From contig URHH01000021.1 of the NCBI GenBank assembly GCA_900547615.1, positions 1 to 30,583 of the forward strand: a stretch of DNA of 30,583 nucleotides, given 5' to 3'. Both the position numbers and the translations under genes were made by a program. The notes below the pieces were generated by a model, which saw only the letters and a program-made list of their open reading frames with translations, searched no databases and was not told where the DNA came from. This DNA comes from an uncultured Blautia sp. Its GTDB lineage: Bacteria > Bacillota > Clostridia > Lachnospirales > Lachnospiraceae. Positions 1 to 8,098 of this stretch are shown here, one piece after another (within the stretch, counting starts at the first letter, position 1; the number at the start of each line of letters is the position of its first letter).

Positions 1-282
1 ATACGATGTACAAAGAGCAAGCTCCGCATCAAGATAGGCGTTCACTTCCGGAATCTTGCGAAGCTGAGAAGATTCTTTCGCAATGCTTTCTGCCACACGG
101 AAAAGTCCCTGGCTTTCCGCCTCCTTCTGAAGGCGGTAATTTTTTACCCGAAACTGATTTACTCTCTCCAAAAGCTCCGGATTTGCCATAATCTTCTCTT
201 CCTGCTTCTTATAATCCATGTATACTTCGCTTCCTCTGATTACCTGAAGAAGCATTTCAACACTTTCTTCTATCTTATCCAT
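1..282 (-). CDS. YlbF/YmcA-family protein (partial, 3' end outside window)
   Basis: The 94 visible residues run from the ATG at 282 to the window edge with no stop, so the C-terminus is missing. They begin MDKIEESVEMLLQVIRGSEV and are charged and helical, with the pattern VYMDYKKQEEKIMANPELLERVNQFR typical of the YlbF/YmcA (Com_YlbF, DUF964) family. In Bacillus subtilis such proteins form the Y-complex that steers RNase Y maturation of mRNAs. AGGAGA lies just upstream of the ATG. It follows rnj by about 26 bases on the same strand, so an operon with RNase J is likely and would fit a role in RNA decay. The family call rests on pattern recognition; the exact paralogue is unknown. Confidence 0.72.
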   Translation of the reverse strand, partial: MDKIEESVEMLLQVIRGSEVYMDYKKQEEKIMANPELLERVNQFRVKNYRLQKEAESQGLFRVAESIAKESSQLRKIPEVNAYLDAELALCTSY

Positions 283-308
283 TGTCTCTCCTGTATTTCA
301 GAGAATCC

Positions 309-2192
309 TTATGCCTCCATGATAATTGGAAGGATCATAGGACTTCTCTTAGTCCTTTTCCAGAGATAATCACTTAATGCGTCTTTTACAACAGTTTTGA
401 TTTTTCCCCAGTCTGTAATATTTCTGTCAAGACAGGAATCAAGGGCATTTTCTACTACCTCTCTTGCATGATCCATCAGATCCTCAGATTCTCTTACATA
501 GACAAATCCTCTGGAGACAATATCCGGTCCTGCAAGCACAACATTGCTGTGGCGCTCCAGTGTCATTACTACGATCATAATGCCGTCCTCAGCCAGATGC
601 TGTCTGTCACGAAGAACAATATTTCCCACGTCTCCCACACCGAGACCGTCCACGAGAATGGCTCCCGTATGCACGCTTCCTGTTACCTCAGCGCTCTGTC
701 CGTCCATTTCCAGAACGTTTCCGGAAGAAAGAATATAGATGTTCTCCTTCGGGATCCCAAGTCCTTCCGCAACGTGCGCCTGAGCTGTTAAATGGCGGTA
801 TTCTCCATGTATCGGTACTGCGTACTTCGGTTTTACAAGAGAGTAGATCAGCTTGATCTCTTCCTGGCAGGCATGTCCGGAAACATGGGCGTCCTGGAAA
901 ATAACCTTTGCCCCTTTCATGGACAGCTCGTTGATCACTTTTGACACTGCTTTTTCGTTCCCCGGAATCGGATTGGAACTGAAAATAATGGTGTCATTCG
1001 GTTTGATCGTTATTTTCTTATGAATGCTTGCAGCCATACGTGACAGGGCTGCCATAGATTCTCCCTGGCTTCCTGTTGTGATCAGAACCACCTGCTCGTC
1101 CGGATAATTTTTCACCTGATCAATATCAATTAAGGTCTGATCCGGAATCCTCAGGTATCCAAGCTCCGATGCGGTTGCGATGATATTCACCATGCTGCGG
1201 CCTTCCACTGCAACCTTTCTTCCAAAACGATAGGCCGTGTCGATGATCTGCTGCACACGGTCTACATTTGATGCAAATGTAGCGATAATGATACGGGAAG
1301 TCTTGTACTCGTTAAAAAGATTATCAAATACTTTTCCCACAGTGCGCTCCGACATGGTAAATCCCGGACGCTCTGCATTTGTACTGTCGCACATAAGCGC
1401 AAGCACGCCTTTTCTTCCGATCTCTGCAAAACGCTGCAGATCAATGGCATCTCCAAATACCGGTGTATAATCCACCTTAAAGTCTCCTGTATGCACTACG
1501 ATTCCCACAGGAGAATAAATTGCCAGTGCAGAAGCATCCTGAATACTGTGGTTTGTTTTAATAAATTCAATAGAGAAATCTCCCAGGTTTATTACCTGAC
1601 CATGCTTTACTTCTTTCAGTTTTGTAGAACGTGTGAGATTGTGTTCCTTTAACTTATTGGAAATCAGTCCGAGAGTAAGCTTAGTAGAGTAAATAGGTAC
1701 GTTTACGTCCTTCAGGATATATGGCAATGCGCCGATATGGTCTTCGTGACCGTGGGTAATCACAAAACCTTTTACCTTGCTGATATTTTCTTTTAAATAG
1801 GTAACGTCAGGAATCACAAGGTCAATCCCCAGCATATCATCTTCCGGGAAGGAAAGACCGCAGTCCACTACTACGATACTGTCCTCATATTCAAAGGCAG
1901 TAATATTCATTCCGATCTGTTCCAGACCTCCAAGCGGAATGATTTTTAATTTTGAGGAAGGTCTTCTTCCTCTTCTCACCGGGCTTTTGCCCATATTTTT
2001 TACAGGACCTTTAAACGGCTGCCGTGACTGCCTGTCCTGGTATTTCCCGTTTCCCGGCTTTGTCTGCCGGCTGTTATATTTATTATTATAGCTGTAATTT
2101 TTTGATCGGGTTGTCTGTTTTCTGTAATTTCCCGTATAGCCTGTCTGGCTTCCACTTCTTGTATTATTATTGTTGCTGTTTTCGTTGTTCAA
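309..2192 (-). CDS. rnj: Ribonuclease J with long basic low-complexity N-terminus
   Basis: RNase J is a zinc-dependent 5'-3' exonuclease and endonuclease of mRNA decay and rRNA maturation. The metallo-beta-lactamase motif HGHEDH is at residues 147-152, followed by further metal ligands in HTGDF and PIHGEYRH, and a beta-CASP domain. The canonical core starts only near residue 80 (SKLKIIPLGGLEQIG); before it lie about 78 residues rich in Asn, Gln, Tyr, Lys, Arg and Gly that look disordered and strongly basic. The start is TTG at 2192: the nearby ATG is out of frame and stops quickly, while GAGGTG, overlapping the stop of the upstream gene, sits at a suitable distance. Only one RNase J gene is seen here, so rnjA versus rnjB cannot be assigned. 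Confidence 0.95.
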   Translation of the reverse strand: MNNENSNNNNTRSGSQTGYTGNYRKQTTRSKNYSYNNKYNSRQTKPGNGKYQDRQSRQPFKGPVKNMGKSPVRRGRRPSSKLKIIPLGGLEQIGMNITAFEYEDSIVVVDCGLSFPEDDMLGIDLVIPDVTYLKENISKVKGFVITHGHEDHIGALPYILKDVNVPIYSTKLTLGLISNKLKEHNLTRSTKLKEVKHGQVINLGDFSIEFIKTNHSIQDASALAIYSPVGIVVHTGDFKVDYTPVFGDAIDLQRFAEIGRKGVLALMCDSTNAERPGFTMSERTVGKVFDNLFNEYKTSRIIIATFASNVDRVQQIIDTAYRFGRKVAVEGRSMVNIIATASELGYLRIPDQTLIDIDQVKNYPDEQVVLITTGSQGESMAALSRMAASIHKKITIKPNDTIIFSSNPIPGNEKAVSKVINELSMKGAKVIFQDAHVSGHACQEEIKLIYSLVKPKYAVPIHGEYRHLTAQAHVAEGLGIPKENIYILSSGNVLEMDGQSAEVTGSVHTGAILVDGLGVGDVGNIVLRDRQHLAEDGIMIVVMTLERHSNVVLAGPDIVSRGFVYVRESEDLMDHAREVVENALDSCLDRNITDWGKIKTVVKDALSDYLWKRTKRSPMILPIIMEA

Positions 2193-2202
2193 TCATTGCA
2201 CC

Positions 2203-2460
2203 TCACATTTCAAAATCCACATCTTCCATCATCTGCTCAAAAACCTTGAATACAGCCTCAAGCTCTTCCTCGTCCTCTACCATCTCGTAGCAGGCTTCCT
2301 GGCTCTCTGTATCGGACACGTCTTTTAAAATGTATGCCTGTGCTTCATCTTCCGCGGAATCGGAAACAAGGAGGTATGCAGTTCCGCCTATGCTCGTCTG
2401 CTCCTCCACAAAAAATTCCACAGATGTTCCGTCCTCTGACTGAAATTTGATTTTTTCCAT
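2203..2460 (-). CDS. DUF1292 (YrzB/UPF0473) family protein
   Basis: This 85-residue acidic protein (MEKIKFQSEDGTSVEFFVEE at the start, Glu/Asp-rich throughout, ending EQMMEDVDFEM) matches the DUF1292 or YrzB family. Its biochemical role is unknown. Family members sit beside ireB (yrzL) and ruvX (yrzK) in many Firmicutes, and that order is kept here. It begins about 15 bases after ruvX, and its stop codon overlaps the ribosome-binding site of rnj, so translation of the two is probably coupled. Confidence 0.85.
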   Translation of the reverse strand: MEKIKFQSEDGTSVEFFVEEQTSIGGTAYLLVSDSAEDEAQAYILKDVSDTESQEACYEMVEDEEELEAVFKVFEQMMEDVDFEM

Positions 2461-2475
2461 CTTATTTAACCGTCC

Positions 2476-2901
2476 TTATCCGTTCCTCAGGGAATCCAAA
2501 TATCCCTGTAAAATAAAAATAGCTGCCAGCTGGTCCAAATGCTCCTTACGATTCTCTCTTCTCACGCCGCTCTCCATCAATGTGCGGTTCGCTTCTATTG
2601 TAGTAAGCCGTTCGTCCCACATAACAACAGGCAGGCCTGTTCTTCTCTCCAGCATTTCCCTGAATTCCAGAGATTTCAAAGCCCGCTCCCCAATGGTATT
2701 ATTCATATTTTTCGGATACCCCAGAACAATCGTCTCAACCTGGTATTCCGAAACAAGTTCTTCAATACGTGCCAAAGTCTGGCGCAGTTTATTTTCCTGT
2801 TTGCGCCATATGGTTTCCACACTCTGAGCTGTAAGGCCCAGTGGGTCGCTTACTGCTACCCCCACTGTCCTTGAGCCGTAATCCAATCCCAGTATTCTCA
2901 T
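2476..2901 (-). CDS. ruvX: RuvX/YqgF-type RNase H-fold nuclease (putative pre-16S rRNA processing or Holliday junction resolvase)
   Basis: The 141-residue protein begins MRILGLDYGSRTVGVAVSDP, the first RNase H-fold acidic strand with Asp6, and has the later family motifs GYPKNMNNTIG and WDERLTT near residues 90-105. Length and motifs fit the YqgF/RuvX family, first proposed as Holliday junction resolvases and shown in E. coli to take part in 16S rRNA 5'-end maturation. It lies 2 bases downstream of ireB and 15 bases upstream of the DUF1292 gene, in a widely conserved order. The neighbouring rnj makes an RNA role plausible, but this is inference from context. Confidence 0.92.
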   Translation of the reverse strand: MRILGLDYGSRTVGVAVSDPLGLTAQSVETIWRKQENKLRQTLARIEELVSEYQVETIVLGYPKNMNNTIGERALKSLEFREMLERRTGLPVVMWDERLTTIEANRTLMESGVRRENRKEHLDQLAAIFILQGYLDSLRNG

Positions 2902-2903
2902 AA

Positions 2904-3176
2904 TTATCGTTCCCAGGATTTATTCTTAATATACTCATTTAAAAGTTCTTCCACCAGCTCGTCGCGCTCCACTTTCATGATCATGCTTCTTGCGCCTTTG
3001 TGGCTGGTAATATAAGTCGGGTCTCCGGACATAATATATCCCACTATCTGATTTACCGGATTGTATCCCTTCTCATCCATTGCATTGTACACCAGATCCA
3101 GAACTTCTTTTACTTCAAGCTCCTGATCCGGTTTTGTCCTGAAATATTGGGTATTTCCCAGATTATTCTCTGCCAT
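2904..3176 (-). CDS. ireB: IreB family regulatory phosphoprotein (UPF0297)
   Basis: This 90-residue protein has the family signature: GNTQYF near residue 10, the central VLDLVYNAMDEKGYNPVNQI, then IVGYIMSGDPTYITSHKGAR. In Enterococcus faecalis, IreB is phosphorylated on N-terminal threonines by the Ser/Thr kinase IreK and negatively affects cephalosporin resistance. Here only Thr9 lies in the corresponding N-terminal stretch before Thr14, so the phosphosite may differ. It sits 31 bases after mtaB and 2 bases before ruvX. Neither a PASTA kinase nor its phosphatase is in the window. Confidence 0.92.
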   Translation of the reverse strand: MAENNLGNTQYFRTKPDQELEVKEVLDLVYNAMDEKGYNPVNQIVGYIMSGDPTYITSHKGARSMIMKVERDELVEELLNEYIKNKSWER

Positions 3177-3207
3177 TTTCTCTCACGTCCTTACAATTAC
3201 TTCATTT

Positions 3208-4545
3208 CTATTTTAATATAATTCCCTGCAAATTACAACGAAAACTTTCTCCATCCGGAAAGCTTTCTGCTTTTACTGTCACAATGTCATTTACAGAAAG
3301 CCCGTCCCGCTTCTCTACCGCAGTCCGCACATATTCTCTGCTGTGTCCCAGATAATAAGCTTTTCCGCCAATCTCGCACTCTTCCTCAAGAAGGATTTCC
3401 AGAGTTTTTCCTTCCAGGGATTTTTCGTATTCTGCCATTCTCTGTCTGTTTACAGAGAGCATTTTTTCGCTTCGCTCTTTTTTTACCGCCTCGGTAAGCT
3501 GGTCTTTCATGGCAGCCGCCTTTGTCCCCTGTCTTCTGGAATATGGAAAAATATGTGTCTCGTAAAAATGGATTTCTTTTACAAAGGCAAGGGAACTTTC
3601 AAAATCTTCTTCCGTCTCACCCGGAAATCCTACGATCACATCTGTTGTAAGCGCCGGATTCTCATAATATTTTCTGAGAATCCCGCAACGTTCTCTGTAT
3701 TCTTTGCTTCTGTACCGTCTGTTCATTCGTTCCAGCGTGGCATCGCAGCCGCTCTGAAGAGATAAATGAAAATGGGGGCACACTTTCGGAAGTTCTGAAA
3801 GGCGTTTTACAAATTCCTCTGTGATAATTCCCGGTTCCAGGGAACCGAGACGGATTCTTTTAATCCCCTCTATCTCATGAACTGCCTCAATCAAAGTCAG
3901 AAGATCTGCCTTTTTCTCTTCTGGAAAATCCACGCCGTATGAGCTTAAGTGGATTCCTGTAAGCACCACTTCCTGATACCCTTTTTCTGCAAGAGTACGG
4001 GCTTCCTCAAGCACATTTTCCAATGCCCTGCTTCTTACCCTTCCACGTGCGTAAGGAATAATACAGTATGTACAGAACTGGTTACAGCCATCCTGCACTT
4101 TCATGTAAGCGCGCACATGCTCGGCTGTGCGGCTGATGGCAAGACTTTCGTATTCTTTTGTCTGGTTGATTTTAATAACTCTGAAAAGCTTGTGATGCTC
4201 TTTTTCATAATCCTCAAGAGCCTCCACAATATTTTTTTTCTGATTGTTTCCAAGAATCAGATCTACTGCATCATCCTTATCCAGCTTCTCCGTATCTGTC
4301 TGCACATAGCAGCCTGTCGCAACTACAATGGCATCCGGATTCATTTTTTTTGCTTTATGAAGCATTTGTCTTGATTTTCTGTCTGCAATATTTGTAACGG
4401 TACAGGTGTTAATTACATATACGTCTGCTCCCGGCTCAAAAGGCACAATCTCATATCCTGCCTCTTCCAGAAGCTGCTGCATCGCCTCCACCTCATAGGC
4501 ATTGACTTTACAGCCTAAATTGTGTAATGCTGCTTTTTTCTTCAT
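3208..4545 (-). CDS. mtaB: tRNA (N6-L-threonylcarbamoyladenosine(37)-C2)-methylthiotransferase
   Basis: This radical-SAM methylthiotransferase converts t6A37 to ms2t6A37 in tRNAs that read ANN codons. The N-terminal UPF0004 domain carries Cys12 (NLGCKVN), Cys48 (INTCTV) and Cys79 (ATGCY) for one 4Fe-4S cluster. The radical-SAM motif is CNQFCTYC with Cys154, Cys158 and Cys161, followed by IIPYARGRVRSR. A TRAM domain forms the C-terminus (about 375-445). The NLGCKVNAYE opening and SLQSGCDATLERMNRRY favour MtaB over RimO or MiaB. It is the first gene of the minus-strand run to rnj; AAAGGAC precedes the ATG. It is divergent from the HPr-like gene across a 150-base gap. Confidence 0.94.
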   Translation of the reverse strand: MKKKAALHNLGCKVNAYEVEAMQQLLEEAGYEIVPFEPGADVYVINTCTVTNIADRKSRQMLHKAKKMNPDAIVVATGCYVQTDTEKLDKDDAVDLILGNNQKKNIVEALEDYEKEHHKLFRVIKINQTKEYESLAISRTAEHVRAYMKVQDGCNQFCTYCIIPYARGRVRSRALENVLEEARTLAEKGYQEVVLTGIHLSSYGVDFPEEKKADLLTLIEAVHEIEGIKRIRLGSLEPGIITEEFVKRLSELPKVCPHFHLSLQSGCDATLERMNRRYRSKEYRERCGILRKYYENPALTTDVIVGFPGETEEDFESSLAFVKEIHFYETHIFPYSRRQGTKAAAMKDQLTEAVKKERSEKMLSVNRQRMAEYEKSLEGKTLEILLEEECEIGGKAYYLGHSREYVRTAVEKRDGLSVNDIVTVKAESFPDGESFRCNLQGIILK

Positions 4546-4625
4546 GTTTGTCGTCCTTTTACATATCTTTCGAAAATTTTATACAATTTCACTAAATCTT
4601 CAACTATTTTTTATCTCTTTTTACC

Positions 4626-4654
4626 TTGACTTTTTTTTATGGTACGGGTAAGAT
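4626..4654 (+). promoter_or_regulatory. Promoter of the HPr-like gene
   Basis: TTGACT at 4626-4631 and TAAGAT at 4649-4654 are separated by 17 bases, upstream of the HPr-like gene and its GGGAGG ribosome-binding site at 4682-4687. Called from sequence match to the sigma-A consensus only. Confidence 0.6.
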
Positions 4655-4695
4655 GAAAACTGTAAATAAACCAATACTTAAGGGAGGTTATCACA

Positions 4696-4932
4696 ATGAA
4701 AACAGCAAAAATTTCACTGAACTCTATTGATAAAGTGAAGGCATTCGTAAACGAAATCAGCAAATTTGACTGCGACTTTGATTTAGTATCCGGAAGATAT
4801 GTGATCGATGCAAAATCTATCATGGGCATCTTCAGCTTAGATTTATCTAAACCAATCGACCTGAACATTCATGCTGACGGTCCTGCACTTGACAGTGTAA
4901 TGGAAGTAATCGGTAAATACACAATCGAATAA
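4696..4932 (+). CDS. HPr-fold protein lacking the PTS phosphorylatable histidine
   Basis: The 78 residues align along their length with HPr, the phosphocarrier of the sugar phosphotransferase system: SKFD at 22-25 matches SKYD, and AKSIMGIFSLDLSK at 39-52 matches the regulatory-serine region, with Ser41 at the place of HPr Ser46. The active-site loop GIHARPA is absent: an ungapped alignment puts Ser10 where His15 should be, and the only histidine lies in NIHADG near the C-terminus. It therefore cannot pass phosphate from enzyme I. The pattern recalls Bacillus Crh, which also lacks His15 but keeps Ser46 for CcpA signalling. It is monocistronic on the plus strand between minus-strand operons, with its own promoter and terminator and a strong GGGAGG site. 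Confidence 0.82.
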   Translation: MKTAKISLNSIDKVKAFVNEISKFDCDFDLVSGRYVIDAKSIMGIFSLDLSKPIDLNIHADGPALDSVMEVIGKYTIE

Positions 4933-4946
4933 TCTTTCGTGTATAC

Positions 4947-4977
4947 AGGAGGAAGCCGGAAGACTTCCTCCTTTTTT
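4947..4977 (+). terminator. Rho-independent terminator after the HPr-like gene
   Basis: A 9-bp stem AGGAGGAAG / CTTCCTCCT (4947-4955 with 4964-4972) closes an 8-base loop and is followed by six Ts. The same hairpin lies 19 bases past the thiI stop on the minus strand, but without a T tract in that direction. Confidence 0.88.
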
Positions 4978-4995
4978 ATTTTCCTTCCGGACACT

Positions 4996-6177
4996 TTATG
5001 AAATTTCAATAACCTCTGTTGTTTTTAACGCTTCTTCCATAAGTTCTTCGATTTTTTCTTCCAGTTTTGTCTCTGAACGGTGAATCACCTTGAGATTCGG
5101 TTTTGTAACCGGGTGTTTCGCAACAAAAATCGTACAGCAGTCCTCAAACGGAAGAATAGACGTCTCAAATGTATCGATTTTCTTTGAAATCTCCACAATC
5201 TCCTGCTTATCAAAGCCGATTACAGGGCGATATACAGGAAGAGTACATACTTCGTTTGTAGCTGCAAGACTGTGAAGGGTCTGACTTGCCACCTGTCCGA
5301 TGCTCTCTCCTGTAATCATACCAAGACAGCCTGTCTCTTTTGCAAAATGCTCTGCAATACGCATCATGTAACGGCGCATGATAATAGTAAGCTCCTCGTG
5401 GGGACACTTATCGTAAATGTAAAGCTGAATATCTGTAAAGTTTACGATATGAAGACGGATTGGTCCGCTGTATTTTGCAACCAGCTTTGCAAGATCTACT
5501 ACTTTCTGCTTTGCTCTGTCACTTGTGTATGGCGGCGCATGGAAATATACGGCGTCAATTTTTACGCCTCGTTTTGCAATCATGTATCCTGCAACCGGAC
5601 TGTCGATTCCACCGGACAAAAGAAGCATTGCTTTTCCGTTTGTTCCTACAGGCATACCGCCCGGTCCTTTTATTGTCTCTGAATATACATAAATTTTATC
5701 ACGGATTTCCACAGAAAGGGTCATATCCGGCTCATGTACGTCAACGGAAGCCTCCGGAAAGGCATCAAGAATGGCTCCGCCTATTTTTGCGCTTACCTCC
5801 ATAGAAGGAATCGGATAAGATTTCTTTGCACGGCGCGTATATACCTTGAAGCTTCCGGAAAAATCCGGGTATCTGTTTTTCATATAAGATATAACGTCTT
5901 CGCACATTTTGTCAAATCCGTTGTCCTCGTAAATAACAACCGGGCAGATTCCCACAATTCCGAATACTTTCTGAAGAGCTTCCACAGCCTCGTCAAAATC
6001 ATAAACCTCCGGGCAGAATACGTACACGCGTCCCTGCTCTTTTTTTACTTCAAATTCTCCCTCTACTTTGGAGAGCGCGATCCGCATCTGCTTTACAAGG
6101 GCGTCCTCAAACATATATCTGTTTTTGCCCTTAATTGCGATTTCTGCGTATTTAATTAAAAATGCGTGAAATATCAT
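4996..6177 (-). CDS. thiI: tRNA 4-thiouridine synthase ThiI (no rhodanese domain)
   Basis: ThiI adenylates U8 of tRNA and transfers sulfur to give 4-thiouridine; it can also feed thiamine synthesis. The N-terminal ferredoxin-like and THUMP domains cover about 1-165, and the PP-loop ATP-binding motif SGGIDS is at 188-193. The protein ends soon after CCTIFVAKHPVTKP, so the C-terminal rhodanese domain with the persulfide cysteine of E. coli ThiI is missing. This is the short form known from Bacillus, which is served by a dedicated desulfurase (NifZ). That fits the cysteine desulfurase gene ending 13 bases upstream. AAAGGAGA precedes the ATG. Last gene of the PAP2-prmA-rsmE-desulfurase-thiI run. 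Confidence 0.95.
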   Translation of the reverse strand: MIFHAFLIKYAEIAIKGKNRYMFEDALVKQMRIALSKVEGEFEVKKEQGRVYVFCPEVYDFDEAVEALQKVFGIVGICPVVIYEDNGFDKMCEDVISYMKNRYPDFSGSFKVYTRRAKKSYPIPSMEVSAKIGGAILDAFPEASVDVHEPDMTLSVEIRDKIYVYSETIKGPGGMPVGTNGKAMLLLSGGIDSPVAGYMIAKRGVKIDAVYFHAPPYTSDRAKQKVVDLAKLVAKYSGPIRLHIVNFTDIQLYIYDKCPHEELTIIMRRYMMRIAEHFAKETGCLGMITGESIGQVASQTLHSLAATNEVCTLPVYRPVIGFDKQEIVEISKKIDTFETSILPFEDCCTIFVAKHPVTKPNLKVIHRSETKLEEKIEELMEEALKTTEVIEIS

Positions 6178-6190
6178 ATTATCTCCTTTC

Positions 6191-7345
6191 CTATCGTCTG
6201 GAATATCTTCTGAGAGCCGGTACGACTTCTCTTAAAACTTCCAGACAGTAATCTGCTTCCTCAAATGTATTTTCCTCACAAAAGCTGAGGCGCACCGTGC
6301 TTTCCTTCTGTTCAGCGGAAAGTCCCATTGCAGTCAGCGTTCCGCTTGCTTTTCTCTTATGACTGGAGCAGGCGCTTCCTGCGGAAACATAAATTCCTCT
6401 ATCCTCAAGAGTGTGAAGAAGAACCTCACTTCGGATTCCCATAAAGCTTACGCTTAAAATCTGGGGTGCTCCCTCACGAAGCTCCATCCCGTTTATTTTT
6501 ACGTTTTCTATCTGAGAAAGCCCTTTTGCCATATACTCTTTTAACTGGTACATATGCTCCACATTTGCGTCAAAATTTCTGTAAATCTCTTCTGCTGCCA
6601 CGCCAAGACCGGCAATCCCCGGAACATTGTCTGTACCGGAACGCATTCCGCCCTGCTGCCCTCCGCCTAAAATCTGAGGCTCTATTCTTACTTTTTCATT
6701 GATATAAAGAAATCCCACGCCTTTTGGTCCATGAATTTTATGTCCGCTTACAGAGAGAAGGTCTATTCCCAGCTTTTTCGGATAAATCCTGTATTTTCCA
6801 AACGCCTGGATTGCATCTACATGGTAAAGGGCTTTCGGGCTTTTTTCATGGACCAGCTTTGCGATTTTTTCTACCGGCATGACGGAACCCACCTCGTTAT
6901 TTACATACATGGTAGAAACCATAATGGTATCCGGGCGAAGAGCTTCTTCCAGAGCATCAAGAAGTACTACCCCTCTTTCATCTACGGGAAGAATTGTCAC
7001 CTCGAAGCCCAGGGATTCCAGATACTCCACAGGCTGACCTACTGCCGGATGCTCCACTGCTGTTGTAATAATGTGGTTTCCTTTTCTCTTATTTGCCATC
7101 ACTCCGCCAATCAGGGCAAGATTATTGGATTCTGTTCCCCCTGATGTAAAAAGGATTTCTTTTTCGTTTACTTTCATAAGGCGGGCAATGGACGCTTTTG
7201 CATCTTTTATATACTGCTCTGCCTCTACGCCTTTTCTGTGCATGGCAGAAGGATTTCCGTAATCCTCCGTCATAGTTTTGCACACAATTTCCCGTACCGC
7301 CTCATAACACTTTGTTGTGGCGGAATTATCAAAATATGCTTCCAT
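6191..7345 (-). CDS. Cysteine desulfurase, NifZ/IscS-like, likely ThiI partner
   Basis: This PLP enzyme takes sulfur from cysteine as an enzyme persulfide. It starts EAYFDNSATTK, has the PLP-lysine motif SVSGHKIHGPKG, and the catalytic cysteine in SAGSACSSHK within a mobile loop near residue 330. The start is taken as ATG at 7345, sharing the bases TGATG with the rsmE stop; a GTG directly before it (7348) is also possible and would add one residue. It lies 13 bases upstream of thiI. In Bacillus subtilis a desulfurase next to thiI (NifZ) supplies sulfur for tRNA 4-thiouridine, and the same task is inferred here. No iscU or suf scaffold gene is nearby, which argues against a general Fe-S assembly gene. 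Confidence 0.92.
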   Translation of the reverse strand: MEAYFDNSATTKCYEAVREIVCKTMTEDYGNPSAMHRKGVEAEQYIKDAKASIARLMKVNEKEILFTSGGTESNNLALIGGVMANKRKGNHIITTAVEHPAVGQPVEYLESLGFEVTILPVDERGVVLLDALEEALRPDTIMVSTMYVNNEVGSVMPVEKIAKLVHEKSPKALYHVDAIQAFGKYRIYPKKLGIDLLSVSGHKIHGPKGVGFLYINEKVRIEPQILGGGQQGGMRSGTDNVPGIAGLGVAAEEIYRNFDANVEHMYQLKEYMAKGLSQIENVKINGMELREGAPQILSVSFMGIRSEVLLHTLEDRGIYVSAGSACSSHKRKASGTLTAMGLSAEQKESTVRLSFCEENTFEEADYCLEVLREVVPALRRYSRR

Positions 7346-8097
7346 CACGCTTTATCTCCTTCCAGGTGGAACATAAGAACAGAAAGAATGGCAAGTCCCG
7401 CCGTCTCCGTTCTTAAAATTCTGTGTCCCAGTGTAACCGGCTTTGCGCCTGCCTCCATTGCCATCTGAATTTCCTCTTCCTCAAAGCCGCCCTCCGGCCC
7501 GATAAAAATCCCAATGGACTGTCCCGGCACAATGCTTTCTATGATTGCTTTTGTCTCCTTCATTCCTTTTGCAAGTTCATAAGGAACAAGGCAGATGTCA
7601 AGCTCTTTTGCAAGCGCGAGGGCATCTTTAAGCTTCATCACAGAATGTACTTCCGGCACAAGCATCCGCTTTGACTGCTTTGCTGCACTTTCTGCGATCT
7701 GTTGCCATCTTGCCGTCTTTTTCTCTGCTTTTGCACCGTCAAGCTTCACCACACACCGTTTTGTGGCAACCGGCACTACGCTGTATGCCCCAAGCTCCAC
7801 AGCCTTCTGTATGATAAGTTCCATTTTATCTGCTTTTGGAAGTCCCTGAAAGAGGTAAATTTTTCCGGGCAGCTCATATTCCGGCTCCTGGGCGTAAAGA
7901 ATGTGAAGAACTACTTCTTCCTCCCCGAAACTTTCAATCGTGCAGCAGTATTCTTTTTCACTGCCGTCGCTGATCCAGAGTTCTTCCCCTGTCTTCATGC
8001 GGAGAACATTTCGGATATGATTTACGTCCCCTCCTGTAATGGAAATTCTGTGCTCCTCTTCCTGGATCTGATAAGGCTCTACAAAAAAACGCTGCAT
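7345..8097 (-). CDS. rsmE: 16S rRNA (uracil1498-N3)-methyltransferase
   Basis: RsmE methylates N3 of U1498 in the decoding region of 16S rRNA. The 250-residue protein has the N-terminal PUA-like part (MQRFFVEPYQI, DVNHIRNVLRMKTGE) and the C-terminal SPOUT knot motifs IGPEGGFEEEE and LGHRILRTETAGLAIL, which bind S-adenosylmethionine. Length and motifs are standard. It begins one base after the prmA stop and its stop overlaps the start of the desulfurase gene, so it lies inside a tightly coupled operon. The prmA-rsmE pairing is common in Firmicutes. Confidence 0.95.
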   Translation of the reverse strand: MQRFFVEPYQIQEEEHRISITGGDVNHIRNVLRMKTGEELWISDGSEKEYCCTIESFGEEEVVLHILYAQEPEYELPGKIYLFQGLPKADKMELIIQKAVELGAYSVVPVATKRCVVKLDGAKAEKKTARWQQIAESAAKQSKRMLVPEVHSVMKLKDALALAKELDICLVPYELAKGMKETKAIIESIVPGQSIGIFIGPEGGFEEEEIQMAMEAGAKPVTLGHRILRTETAGLAILSVLMFHLEGDKA

Positions 8098-8098
8098 C

